In this document: positions 33,869 to 42,219 of the stretch, piece by piece
How the letters are laid out: each line of letters begins with the position of its first letter
Position numbering within the stretch: position 1 is the stretch's first letter
Assembly: GCA_026418905.1 (NCBI GenBank)
Contig: JAOAAK010000029.1
Span: 1-64,000, forward strand
Reading direction: 5' to 3'
Length of the DNA: 64,000 bases
Origin: Bacteroidales bacterium
Lineage (GTDB): Bacteria; Bacteroidota; Bacteroidia; Bacteroidales; DTU049
Translations under genes and position numbers: made by a program
The notes under the pieces: model-generated
The model's input: only the letters and a program-made list of their open reading frames with translations
Database searches by the model: none
What the model was told of the DNA's origin: nothing

Positions 33869-35026
33869 TTAATATATAATCTCTTCTTTAAAGTTATCGA
33901 CGATGGAAATAAATGGATTAGCCACAGATTGTCCTAATCCACACTTGGCTGCCACACGCATGGTTTGAGCTAATTTTTTAAGTTCATTTAAGTATTCAGG
34001 TTCTTTTTCACCTTTCTTGATAGCTTCAATCCCTTTGAGCAACTGCTGGGTCCCAATTCTGCAAGGAGTACATTGCCCGCAACTCTCTTCTACAAAAAAT
34101 TCAAGGTAATTTTTAAGTACATTGTACATGGATCGAGATGAATTGAAAAGCATCATCGATCCTCCAGTAGGTACTCCTTCAAAACCTATGATTGTATCAT
34201 TAAACCTTTTTCTTGGTACGCAAAAACCTGATGCACCACCAATTTGAACAGCCTTGGTATCACCGTCGCCAAACTCTTCAACAAAATCAGCTACTTTCAT
34301 CCCCATTTCTAGTTCATAAATACCAGCCTTAGGTGTATCTCCAGATATCGAAAACACTTTCGAACCTCTTGAATCCGTGGTACCTAGCTTCTTAAATTCC
34401 TCTACGCCCATTCTTAAAATCATGATGACCGAAACAAGTGTTTCGACGTTATTAATCACCGTAGGTTTTCCAAAAAGTCCTGCAGTGGTTGGGAATGGAG
34501 GTTTGTTGCGAGGCTCTCCACGATATCCTTCAATGGATTCCATAAGAGCTGTCTCTTCACCACACACGTAAGCACCACTTCCTAAACGAATTTCAATGTT
34601 AAATGGGAAATTCCGTTGTTTTAACTGATCATTAAATATATCCAGTTTTGGTTGTAGATTCTTCATCAAATATTTATATTCTCCTCGTAAATAAATGTAA
34701 CCTTTTTGAGCACCAATGCAATAAGCACAAACAGCCATTCCCGTAAACAATTTCTCGGGAACCTCATCTAATATTTTCCTATCTTTGAAAGTTCCTGGCT
34801 CCCCTTCATCTGCATTACAAATTACATATTTTTCATCTCCAGGAGCAGCTGCAGCAAATTTCCATTTTAGTCCCGTTGGAAATCCAGCACCGCCACGACC
34901 TCTTAAACCACTATCAATGATCATTTGAATTACCTGTTCTCGAGGAGTGGTTAGTGCTTTATCTAAAACATCAATGGGACTGCATTCTTTACTAAATATA
35001 ATATCTACTTTTTTCAAATGTGCCAT
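33869..35026 (-). CDS. hydB: NADH-binding flavoprotein subunit of hydrogenase (HydB, minimal NuoF type)
   Basis: A 385-residue NuoF core: the glycine-rich NADH site GLRGRGGAGFPTGLKW, the FMN-binding CNADEGEPGTFKDR, and a [4Fe-4S] site ESCGQCTPCRIG plus a later Cys (AAKCGLGQS). HydB proteins of trimeric bifurcating hydrogenases are usually near 600 residues, with an N-terminal thioredoxin-like [2Fe-2S] domain and a C-terminal pair of [4Fe-4S] clusters. Both are missing here, and neighbouring genes leave only 6-12 bases on each side, so this is not a split gene. It should oxidise or reduce NAD(H) and pass electrons to HydA. Confidence 0.92.
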   Translation of the reverse strand: MAHLKKVDIIFSKECSPIDVLDKALTTPREQVIQMIIDSGLRGRGGAGFPTGLKWKFAAAAPGDEKYVICNADEGEPGTFKDRKILDEVPEKLFTGMAVCAYCIGAQKGYIYLRGEYKYLMKNLQPKLDIFNDQLKQRNFPFNIEIRLGSGAYVCGEETALMESIEGYRGEPRNKPPFPTTAGLFGKPTVINNVETLVSVIMILRMGVEEFKKLGTTDSRGSKVFSISGDTPKAGIYELEMGMKVADFVEEFGDGDTKAVQIGGASGFCVPRKRFNDTIIGFEGVPTGGSMMLFNSSRSMYNVLKNYLEFFVEESCGQCTPCRIGTQQLLKGIEAIKKGEKEPEYLNELKKLAQTMRVAAKCGLGQSVANPFISIVDNFKEEIIY

Positions 35027-35032
35027 AAATAT

Positions 35033-35506
35033 TTAGTTTTTTGATTTACTCATATAATTTTCAATAATTTCAATAGCTTTTTGGGATGTAAGTTCGGTAT
35101 ATGGTTCGTCGTTGACCAACATTGCAGGTCCTTTATGACACCATCCAATGCAATTGGTGTAAAGCAATGAAAATTCTCCATCATGCGTGGTTTCACCCAT
35201 TTTGATCTTCAAGGTTTTTTCCAAAGCTCTGACAATGTGTTCCTTGCCAGCCATTTCACACGAAATAGTCTTACAAACGCGAATTATGTTTCTTCCCCGA
35301 GGTACAGTATCGAGAAAAGAATAAAATGTTGCTGTACCATACACATCTGCAGGAGGAATATCCATTTGTTTTGCAACCTCAACCAGAGCCTCCTGACTTA
35401 AGTACCGATTTACTTCAACTACTCCTTGCAGCACAGGAAGCAAACTACTTCTGTGTTTGCCGTATTTTTCGACCAATTTTTTAACCAATTCTGCTACATT
35501 TGACAT
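35033..35506 (-). CDS. hydC: NuoE-type [2Fe-2S] subunit of hydrogenase (HydC)
   Basis: A 157-residue thioredoxin-like ferredoxin of the NuoE/HydC family. The helical N-terminal half (LVEKYGKHRSSLLPVLQGV) is followed by the conserved YGTATFYSFLDTVPRG and the four cluster cysteines in CKTISCEM and CIGWC. It is the first gene of hydCBA, with gaps of 6 and 12 bases. The ATG at 35506 (MSNVAELV) is chosen because a full promoter ends 21 bases before it; the longer frame opening at 35578 would run through that promoter. Confidence 0.93.
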   Translation of the reverse strand: MSNVAELVKKLVEKYGKHRSSLLPVLQGVVEVNRYLSQEALVEVAKQMDIPPADVYGTATFYSFLDTVPRGRNIIRVCKTISCEMAGKEHIVRALEKTLKIKMGETTHDGEFSLLYTNCIGWCHKGPAMLVNDEPYTELTSQKAIEIIENYMSKSKN

Positions 35507-35527
35507 ATGTTTTCTTTTTACTTTGAG

Positions 35528-35560
35528 CAAATTTATACCAATAACAAACATAAAAACAAA
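35528..35560 (-). promoter_or_regulatory. Promoter of the hydCBA operon
   Basis: Both Bacteroidota elements are present on the minus strand: TTTG at 35560-35557 and TAAATTTG at 35535-35528, 21 bases apart, the expected spacing. The ATG of hydC follows 21 bases after the -7 box. This is the best complete promoter seen in the window. Confidence 0.6.
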
Positions 35561-35631
35561 CTTAATGGGCGATTTCAACCAAATCTCTTTAATTTATATT
35601 AAGTTTAAATAAAAATTTAATTACTTTAGTA

Positions 35632-36174
35632 TTATATGTCTTTATTCATGAAAAGACTAAAATGAACTTTGCCATACTTTCTTTCTTCGATGAAGTTTGG
35701 ATGTTTATAAAAATTTTTCTCCTTCGAGTGTTCAACAATTAGGATTCCATCCTTCATAAGAAGCTGTCTCTCAAATACATATTGAATTATTTCCTCTAAA
35801 TAACGATCATGATAATAAGGATCGGCAAAAATAATGTCAGCTTTAAGTTTCGTAAAACGTAAAAAAAAATGAACATCCTTAAAAGTCACGTAAAAATTAT
35901 TCAAATTCCATTCTTTTTTGATTTTTTTCAAATGCCGAACTAACAAAGGATTTTTTTCTACTGCAAAGACTTTGTTAGCACCGCGAGAGATAAATTCTAA
36001 AGAAATCGAACCTGTTCCAGCATAAAGATCAAATACTATAGTGTTGCTGATATCGTAACGATGCTGTAAAATGTTAAACAATCCCTCCCTTGCAACAGCC
36101 GTTGTGGGTTTGACCGGAAGTGAATTGGGCAGCGGGATGTATCGCCCCCCGAACTTTCCACCAATTATACGCAT
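35632..36174 (-). CDS. rsmD: 16S rRNA (guanine(966)-N2)-methyltransferase
   Basis: A 180-residue RsmD with the family start MRIIGGKFGGRYIP, the P-A-R motif TTAVAREGLFNIL, the SAM-binding VFDLYAGTGSISLEF and the catalytic-site stretch ADIIFADPYY in the place of DPPY. It methylates G966 of 16S rRNA during 30S assembly. The ATG at 36174 overlaps the end of the DUF3822 gene by 10 bases; an upstream in-frame TTG would add only six residues. It is the last gene of the run that begins with the subtilase. Confidence 0.92.
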   Translation of the reverse strand: MRIIGGKFGGRYIPLPNSLPVKPTTAVAREGLFNILQHRYDISNTIVFDLYAGTGSISLEFISRGANKVFAVEKNPLLVRHLKKIKKEWNLNNFYVTFKDVHFFLRFTKLKADIIFADPYYHDRYLEEIIQYVFERQLLMKDGILIVEHSKEKNFYKHPNFIEERKYGKVHFSLFMNKDI

Positions 36175-36944
36175 AAATCCCTCAGACACCAAAAAACAGA
36201 CGAAAAAGGAAGGTACCGATCGTCATCTGTCTCAACTCCCTTTAAAATTTCAGGATCACAATTCTTCTCTTTCAGAAATAAGAAACGTTCATCGTTAGAA
36301 ACTACGTCACCAGAAATCAGTACACGTAAAGGTGATTCATTCAAAGAACAAGTTTGGATGGCACCAAAGAATTGATACCAAAACTCACTTAAAGTCTGTA
36401 CATAATAATGATTAAAAATTTTTACTTTACCATGATCTAACACAAGTAATGTCATATACTCATTAAATAAAAATATTATAGCATAAGCATTTTGAAACGA
36501 AGACTTTAGATAATTTTTTAAAGCATGCTTCAACCAAAAAAATGTATAATCTTTCACATCTGAAGAAATTCTTGAAAGCTGGGATGGCACATGAGTGACC
36601 AGATAAGCAGATATATCCTCAATAAAGTATTTTTCTAAAGGTATACTTGCTGAAACATCTTTTGCTAAAGAATAAATTGAGTGTAAATCATAACTTAAAA
36701 CAAGTTCTTCAGGAACCAACATAGAATTCGGCCTGTAAAAAGAAAAAACCTCACACGGATTTTTTTCTAGAAAAAAAAATGCTTCATCCAGTGGCTGAAA
36801 AAAAGCTCTTTTGAAAAAAATACCACCTGTGCCAATGTTTACTTCGAAATAAAAAAAACCATCTTCTGTAAAAAGCGAAATTCTTTTAATCTTATTACCC
36901 GGAATTATCTTAACATTTTCTAATTCAAATCCAGAATATTTCAT
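36165..36944 (-). CDS. DUF3822 family protein
   Basis: A 259-residue protein of a Bacteroidota family regularly found before rsmD, as here. Repeated short beta strands (FFYFEVNIGTGGIFFKRA, YMTLLVLDHGKVKIFNHYY) and a late VLISGDVV suggest an actin/PilM-like arrangement, but no nucleotide motif is intact and that is only an impression. The function is unknown. Its ATG at 36944 overlaps the previous stop as ATGA, so the two are translationally coupled. Confidence 0.75.
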   Translation of the reverse strand: MKYSGFELENVKIIPGNKIKRISLFTEDGFFYFEVNIGTGGIFFKRAFFQPLDEAFFFLEKNPCEVFSFYRPNSMLVPEELVLSYDLHSIYSLAKDVSASIPLEKYFIEDISAYLVTHVPSQLSRISSDVKDYTFFWLKHALKNYLKSSFQNAYAIIFLFNEYMTLLVLDHGKVKIFNHYYVQTLSEFWYQFFGAIQTCSLNESPLRVLISGDVVSNDERFLFLKEKNCDPEILKGVETDDDRYLPFSSVFWCLRDLCV

Positions 36945-37528
36945 TCCCAATTTCCATCCACCGTGGGTTCAGTAAGAGAGCCAAATCTCAAACCTTCATC
37001 AGGATTAACATTAAACTTCTTCAGATCATAATCTTTAAGAAAAGACTTAAAAGGAGCAACAACTTCAATAACACTCACCATAATTTCCCCTTTCTTTATG
37101 CGATCAGTTTTCATCGTAAATGTATCAGGTTTAGCACCATTTATATCAGAAAATGGAATATATCGTAATTTTTCAATATCTATAGACTGGTTTTTAAAGA
37201 GTGTATCTATAACACTCACATAACCAATGGTATCAATTATAGGATTAATGAGTAATGTATCACCAGGCCGAGGAGTAATTTTCAACAAAGGAACTTTACC
37301 TTGCTTCAAAAACAAAACTAAACTATCCCACGTTGGGATGTATCTATTGTTCATTTTGTTATACAATTCTTGAATCATCCGTATTTGCTTGAGCCTCTGA
37401 ATGATCACTTGTTCACGAGCTTTTTTTTCATTTGAAAAACGAATGGGAGTCTCTATTGATCTATAAATCAAAAAAACTAGCGCTACAATGATCAGCAATA
37501 AAACCAATTGCACTATTCTTTTCACCAT
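36941..37528 (-). CDS. Membrane-anchored conserved protein
   Basis: A 195-residue protein with one N-terminal membrane helix (residues 5-22) and no lipobox, followed by a helical stretch (EKKAREQVIIQRLKQIRMIQ) and a soluble domain. I do not recognise a named domain. Similar short-anchored proteins with an AREQVIIQRL-like helix resemble pilin or TonB-linker shapes but without their motifs. It is coupled to the DUF3822 gene by an ATGA overlap, and the pairing with DUF3822 and rsmD suggests one conserved Bacteroidota cluster. The function is unknown. Confidence 0.65.
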   Translation of the reverse strand: MVKRIVQLVLLLIIVALVFLIYRSIETPIRFSNEKKAREQVIIQRLKQIRMIQELYNKMNNRYIPTWDSLVLFLKQGKVPLLKITPRPGDTLLINPIIDTIGYVSVIDTLFKNQSIDIEKLRYIPFSDINGAKPDTFTMKTDRIKKGEIMVSVIEVVAPFKSFLKDYDLKKFNVNPDEGLRFGSLTEPTVDGNWE

Positions 37529-37576
37529 AAGTTGTGTTTTTGCAAAAATAAAATTTTTAACTCCACTAGAAAAAAA

Positions 37577-38395
37577 TTATTGACACAACACATATAAATC
37601 ATCACGTGGATTGATGCATAAAATGGGTATATCTACTGCTTCTCGAATAGTTCTTACATCGGTATCTCCCTCTAAAATGCTAAAAATATCTCGTCCTCCA
37701 GATGTCAGATGAAGAAAACATCCTGCTTGAATATTCTTAGCGAAAAGCAATCCCTCTGAAACCGATTTACCATAGGACGTTCGCAGAGATACGATTTCAT
37801 ATGACAACGAAAGATTGTTGTATAATTTTTCGAGGCTCTGAAGATTACTCTGAATCTTTACTTTCAAAAACATATCTTTAGGCTCAGGCACCAATACGTA
37901 GATTAAAGAATGATATTTCCGTGCAAAATAACTTGCCCATAAAATTTTTTCTTTTTCAAGTGGAGAAAAATCAATCATCAATACAATTTTACTATAATCA
38001 TTGAACGAAACACGTTCGTTTACCATCAAAAAAGGTGATCTTTGCCTTCTAAGAGATGAAATTTCTTTTCTCAGATTTCTACCAGTCTGAGTCATGTTAG
38101 TATTATGCGCATAAATCAACATGACAACATCGTAGTTTGAAGAAAAATGATAAAACATTTTTTTCCATTTGTTTTTCTCAACCAAATATGATGTTACAGA
38201 ATAATGATCGTTGATTAATGTGCCAGCAAGACTAGAAAGCAAATACCGTTCTTCATCGCTACTTCCGCAACCAAAAATTATAAGATGGGAACCAAAAACT
38301 TGAGCCATTCTTTTTCCCTCTTTGAGGGCTTTATCCGATAAACTATTAAAAAAATATGGGACGACAACGTATCCCTTTAACACAGCTGAATTCAT
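37577..38395 (-). CDS. Universal stress protein (UspA)-like, tandem domains
   Basis: A 273-residue protein that appears to be two UspA-like alpha/beta halves. The first starts YVVVPYFFNSLSDKALKEG, the second KIVLMIDFSPLEKEKILWA at about residue 135 and ends near VDIPILCINP, the usual last strand of a UspA fold. The ATP-binding GxxGxxxS/T motif at the end of each half is not clear; the second reads LTSGGRDIFS. So nucleotide binding is uncertain. It is placed directly after the subtilase gene, whose stop codon lies six bases before the ATG at 38395. Confidence 0.7.
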   Translation of the reverse strand: MNSAVLKGYVVVPYFFNSLSDKALKEGKRMAQVFGSHLIIFGCGSSDEERYLLSSLAGTLINDHYSVTSYLVEKNKWKKMFYHFSSNYDVVMLIYAHNTNMTQTGRNLRKEISSLRRQRSPFLMVNERVSFNDYSKIVLMIDFSPLEKEKILWASYFARKYHSLIYVLVPEPKDMFLKVKIQSNLQSLEKLYNNLSLSYEIVSLRTSYGKSVSEGLLFAKNIQAGCFLHLTSGGRDIFSILEGDTDVRTIREAVDIPILCINPRDDLYVLCQ

Positions 38396-38400
38396 GAACA

Positions 38401-41145
38401 CTATTGGATTATAAGTAGTGGTAACACATTCTTTTCGTGATCATTGTGCAATACCAAGTAATAAATTCCAGGAGATAGGGCGGGTAATTTAAGGACATTA
38501 TCGTAAAGCCACACAAGACCGGTTAATTTTGTTCCCTGCGGGGTAAATAAATCCACTTGATATAGTGACCGAACAGGTATTTGGAAATAAATTTCTTGTG
38601 TCGAAACCGGGTTAGGATAAAAGAACAATTTTTGATTTATTGTCTCACTCAAAAAAAGATCAGGATTGAAAAAACGATCTGTTGCATGCTGCACGGAAGA
38701 AATGGTCTGATGATAATTTTTCCCGACAAGAATCAACAAAGAAACCCTAATCGTATCGAATGGTTGTAGACTAAATGGGCCACAGCTAACCATCGCCGCT
38801 ACATCATTACCTTTGATGTCCATGCCAGCAGCATATCGATTGGTCTGCAACATGGTGTACTTTTCAACTTCAGTAAATCCATCAGTGAGAGTAATACTCC
38901 CTCCCCATCCGTTTAAATCGCAAGCATAAGCAAACGTATTGTTCTGATCAAGGATTTTCATAGCAACAAAATAGGTCGAATCTAAATCAAAAGTGATCAG
39001 TGATTTTGTGTTTGAATTATAAAGGGAACGGTTATTTGAATAAGCAGCAATATCCCAATCGGCAAAAAAACCTACATAAAAATTTTGTAACAATTGATTG
39101 TGTTTGTTGACTATACTGTAAGTGGAGATAAAATAATTATCATCACTTGCTTGTTGATAACCATAAGTGTTTTGGTAAATTTCTATGTAGTTAGGATTAG
39201 TAGCTAAACTATCTGAAAAATGAGAAATCAGAACTTGATCTGCTTTGCTCGGAGGATTTTCATATATAACAAAATCAATTGCTTCGTAATCATTACTAAC
39301 AGAGGAAACACCATATAAATTATCCGAAATTTTTACCGTCGAGGATCCAGCCACCAATCCAAACATCTGTACTAATGAAGGAGAATTCTGAAAACGAAAA
39401 CCATCCCCCTGCAAACAATAAGGATAATCATTGTAAGCATAATTGCCTCTGCTTGTTACAGTTACATTAACTTTATTGATGTTAAAATTTAAATAATCTC
39501 GATTAACTATCAAAGTGACATATTCTGTTTCTCGGTAAGATAAAACAGGATCTATAAACTCAATTTTAATATGTATAGCCTGATTAGGCTGAACATTATT
39601 AAGTTTAATTGTAAAAGGCATAATACTATTCTCATAAGCCTGTAATGTTTGTAAAATTCCTATTTGCAACGTGTCAATTAGCAAGGTTACATTCGATGCT
39701 GTCGTCGAAATGCAAGCAAAAAAATGATTGGTCGTCGGGGCTAAATAATTCATTAATTTTAATATTAACCCAACAGTATCACCAGGCATAAAAAATTCAT
39801 CATTATGATCAGTGAAGCTATAAGATAGAAGTCGAATAGATGGCTTATTAAAAGGATCTGTCAATGCCCTGTAAATGTTCAAACGGCCTTTCCCTAGTTT
39901 GCCCTGATAGGGCAAATTTAAAGGCAGGGTATCAATAATATCGGCCGTTGTCCGGAGGCGTTCAGCTACTTGTAACATAGTAAGATGGGGGAAGTACGAA
40001 CTAACTAAAGCAGCAGCAGCACTTACCATAGGAGCAGCCATAGATGTACCCGATGAGAAAACAAAGCCAGGACCCGGCCATGTAGAGTAAATGTCTTTTC
40101 CTGGTGCTGCTAAATCTACAAAACGACTAACGGAACTATTGCTCCACTTATGGTCATTAATATCTGTCGCTGCTACACTTAAGACATATCGATATGAGGC
40201 AGGATAATATGTCGCCTCACCACCTGTATTCCCACAAGCAGCTACAACAAGCGAACCACACACTTCTGTGACGTAATCTACAATGTCCTGCCCAAACTGA
40301 GAGAAAATAGTGCTACCCCAAGAACAATTTATGACCTTTGCTCCATGCTCTGCAGCATAAATGACACCGGCATAAGCTCCTGTTAAACTACCATAAGCAT
40401 TATCTATTTTAACTGGCAATATTTTACAACGAAATCCTACACCAGCCATGCCGTACTGATTATCAACTGTCGCACCAGCTATACCACTCACGTGAACTCC
40501 ATGCCCTAAAGTTTGATACTGAGGATTGTTGTCGTTCATTCCAAAATCCCAACCTCGATAATTATCCACAAACCCATCGTTGTCATTGTCTTGACCATCT
40601 ATAGGATCATCATAATTATGTTTTACTGATGCCCATAAATCTGGATGTGTGAAATCGATGCCTGTATCCACAATCCCTATTACTGTGTTCGTATCTCCTT
40701 TCCAAATATCCCAAGCTTGATATGCTTTGATTTTTTGAAGGTAATATTGATTGGAAATGTAAGCGTCATTAGGGGTATATAAATTTTCAAGTATTGGAAA
40801 TCTTTCCACATATGCAAAAAAATTCGTTTTCATAAGTTTAGATATAGCAAAATTTAGATCCATGTTGGTATCTAAAACAATTTCCACCATTCTACGAATA
40901 GACGATGCCGCAGGATGTTTGTATATAGTTGAATCTCTAAATGCCCGTGACCAAGGAAAAAGAACCTTAATTTCTTTCACCTTTAACTGATCAAGAAGAA
41001 TTCGATTATTATCATTAAACAATTTAAGAGAATTTTCATCATTAAATTTAGCTATTAAACAACCCTTATAAAAAGACTGCTGATTTTGAGACCAACTAAG
41101 AATAAAGATAAATACGAACATGATTATATTAATCAAACGAATCAT
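38401..41145 (-). CDS. Secreted subtilisin-like (S8) protease with T9SS sorting domain
   Basis: A 914-residue exported protease. After a signal peptide (about residues 1-19) and a propeptide, the S8 domain has the complete triad: D160 in GIVDTGIDFTHPDLW, H215 in GHGVHVSG and S368 in SSGTSMAAPMV. A calcium-site-like DPIDGQDNDNDGFVDNYRGW follows the Asp. Residues 430-820 are beta-rich domains without clear family, and the last 80 residues are a Por-type sorting domain (FFYPNPVSTQEIYFQ to PLLIIQ). It should be carried out by the T9SS. It heads a run with the UspA-like, membrane-anchored, DUF3822 and rsmD genes. Confidence 0.93.
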   Translation of the reverse strand: MIRLINIIMFVFIFILSWSQNQQSFYKGCLIAKFNDENSLKLFNDNNRILLDQLKVKEIKVLFPWSRAFRDSTIYKHPAASSIRRMVEIVLDTNMDLNFAISKLMKTNFFAYVERFPILENLYTPNDAYISNQYYLQKIKAYQAWDIWKGDTNTVIGIVDTGIDFTHPDLWASVKHNYDDPIDGQDNDNDGFVDNYRGWDFGMNDNNPQYQTLGHGVHVSGIAGATVDNQYGMAGVGFRCKILPVKIDNAYGSLTGAYAGVIYAAEHGAKVINCSWGSTIFSQFGQDIVDYVTEVCGSLVVAACGNTGGEATYYPASYRYVLSVAATDINDHKWSNSSVSRFVDLAAPGKDIYSTWPGPGFVFSSGTSMAAPMVSAAAALVSSYFPHLTMLQVAERLRTTADIIDTLPLNLPYQGKLGKGRLNIYRALTDPFNKPSIRLLSYSFTDHNDEFFMPGDTVGLILKLMNYLAPTTNHFFACISTTASNVTLLIDTLQIGILQTLQAYENSIMPFTIKLNNVQPNQAIHIKIEFIDPVLSYRETEYVTLIVNRDYLNFNINKVNVTVTSRGNYAYNDYPYCLQGDGFRFQNSPSLVQMFGLVAGSSTVKISDNLYGVSSVSNDYEAIDFVIYENPPSKADQVLISHFSDSLATNPNYIEIYQNTYGYQQASDDNYFISTYSIVNKHNQLLQNFYVGFFADWDIAAYSNNRSLYNSNTKSLITFDLDSTYFVAMKILDQNNTFAYACDLNGWGGSITLTDGFTEVEKYTMLQTNRYAAGMDIKGNDVAAMVSCGPFSLQPFDTIRVSLLILVGKNYHQTISSVQHATDRFFNPDLFLSETINQKLFFYPNPVSTQEIYFQIPVRSLYQVDLFTPQGTKLTGLVWLYDNVLKLPALSPGIYYLVLHNDHEKNVLPLLIIQ

Positions 41146-41181
41146 ATCAGAATGTTTTTTTGTAAAATTATAAAAAGTGAA

Positions 41182-41625
41182 TTATTTGATTTTTTTTCTT
41201 GTTAAGTATTGATTTTTTCTTGTTAAGTATTGATATGGAAAATAAAGAAAGGGAAAAACAAGTACTTCGATCCAAAAAACAAGAGAATAAGAATTTTTAG
41301 CAAAAAATTTTGCTGTTTCAGGAAGTAAAAAAATATTCAAAATCATAGTTGATAACCACAAAATAAAAAAAAACATTTGTAAAAAAACATGCAACTTTAT
41401 TAATAAAGGTATAGAAAAATATAGCCCACTGAGAATGATAAAACCTTCCAGCGTAAACAACAATAAGCACTTAATTTTTGAAACTACAAGAATAGTACAA
41501 AAAGCCTTTACCCTCAAGCAAGGCACAAAAACAGTCCAAATTTTTATCTGCTTTTCAGATGCCCATAAAGCAAAAACAATCGATGGAATGAGGAAAAACA
41601 AAATAAACATTACTCCACTTATCAT
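41182..41625 (-). CDS. Small multi-pass membrane protein
   Basis: A 147-residue hydrophobic protein with four membrane helices (about residues 4-20, 47-67, 75-95 and 112-130). I do not recognise it. The C-terminal tail is basic and contains an in-frame 7-residue duplication, QYLTRKN followed by QYLTRKK, from a 21-bp tandem repeat at 41192-41234. It sits after another small membrane protein (DUF5684-like) with a 57-base gap. The two may be distant relatives. Function unknown. Confidence 0.6.
   Translation of the reverse strand: MISGVMFILFFLIPSIVFALWASEKQIKIWTVFVPCLRVKAFCTILVVSKIKCLLLFTLEGFIILSGLYFSIPLLIKLHVFLQMFFFILWLSTMILNIFLLPETAKFFAKNSYSLVFWIEVLVFPFLYFPYQYLTRKNQYLTRKKIK
41192..41234. repeat. 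21-bp tandem repeat inside a coding end
   Basis: Two exact copies of a 21-bp unit (43 bases with period 21) in the last codons of the small membrane protein gene. The period is a multiple of three, so it adds seven residues without shifting the frame. It looks like a recent slippage duplication. Confidence 0.85.
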
Positions 41626-41682
41626 GAAAAATACAAATAAAACTAAAAGCTAAAATAGTAAAAAGGGGTGCCACTTAAATTT

Positions 41683-42039
41683 TTACTGCTGAAGAGGAGT
41701 ATATGTTGATCCGTCAAAAGCAAGAATAGGGAAAAATATAAACGGTAAAAAAATTAGTCCAATCGTAAATCCTACACCCTTCCCGAAAGACAAAGAAAGT
41801 CTGTGATATAAAATTATCAAAATGATAAAATTCACGAAAGGTATTAATAAAAGAATAATCCACCAAATAGGTTTTTTTACAATTTCAAGAAGAATAATAA
41901 GATTATAAATTGGTACAATTGAAGCCCACCCAGGTTGACCTGCTTTTACATAAATCTTCCACATGGAAACTATCATCAAAATAATGATAGCTAGATAAAA
42001 CACAATAAAGGCCATTGATGCACCTAAAATTCCTCCCAT
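41683..42039 (-). CDS. DUF5684-like small membrane protein
   Basis: A 118-residue protein with three to four membrane helices. The segment YVKAGQPGWASIVPIYN followed by a helix and KPIWWIILLLIPFVN is the hallmark of the DUF5684 group of small membrane proteins. These are common in Bacteroidota and are sometimes found next to signal-peptidase genes; no function is established. It lies 180 bases after sufD on the same strand, so it is likely a separate unit. A small inverted repeat (AGGTGA / TCACCT) at 42101-42119 lies in between, but without a T tract in the right place. Confidence 0.75.
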   Translation of the reverse strand: MGGILGASMAFIVFYLAIIILMIVSMWKIYVKAGQPGWASIVPIYNLIILLEIVKKPIWWIILLLIPFVNFIILIILYHRLSLSFGKGVGFTIGLIFLPFIFFPILAFDGSTYTPLQQ

Positions 42040-42219
42040 AATAATTGGTTTTAAATTTCCTTACTCTATATGGCTTTTCAGGAAACGCCCCGTTTTTTTT
42101 AGGTGATACGGCTTCACCTGTGACACCCCACGCAAAAATATTAAAATTTATTTTATAGAAGTTATATTTTAATGAAAAAATTTTTTAGACAAATTTTTTC
42201 ACACAGATTTTTTACTCTT

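Noticed and set aside
35507-35578. A longer N-terminus for HydC
   Set aside because: The extension covers a full TTTG/TAAATTTG promoter with correct spacing; NuoE-type proteins start near the ATG at 35506.
42101-42119. Inverted repeat AGGTGA / TCACCT as a terminator
   Set aside because: The stem is only 6 bp and the A/T run is on the wrong side for the minus-strand sufD transcript.
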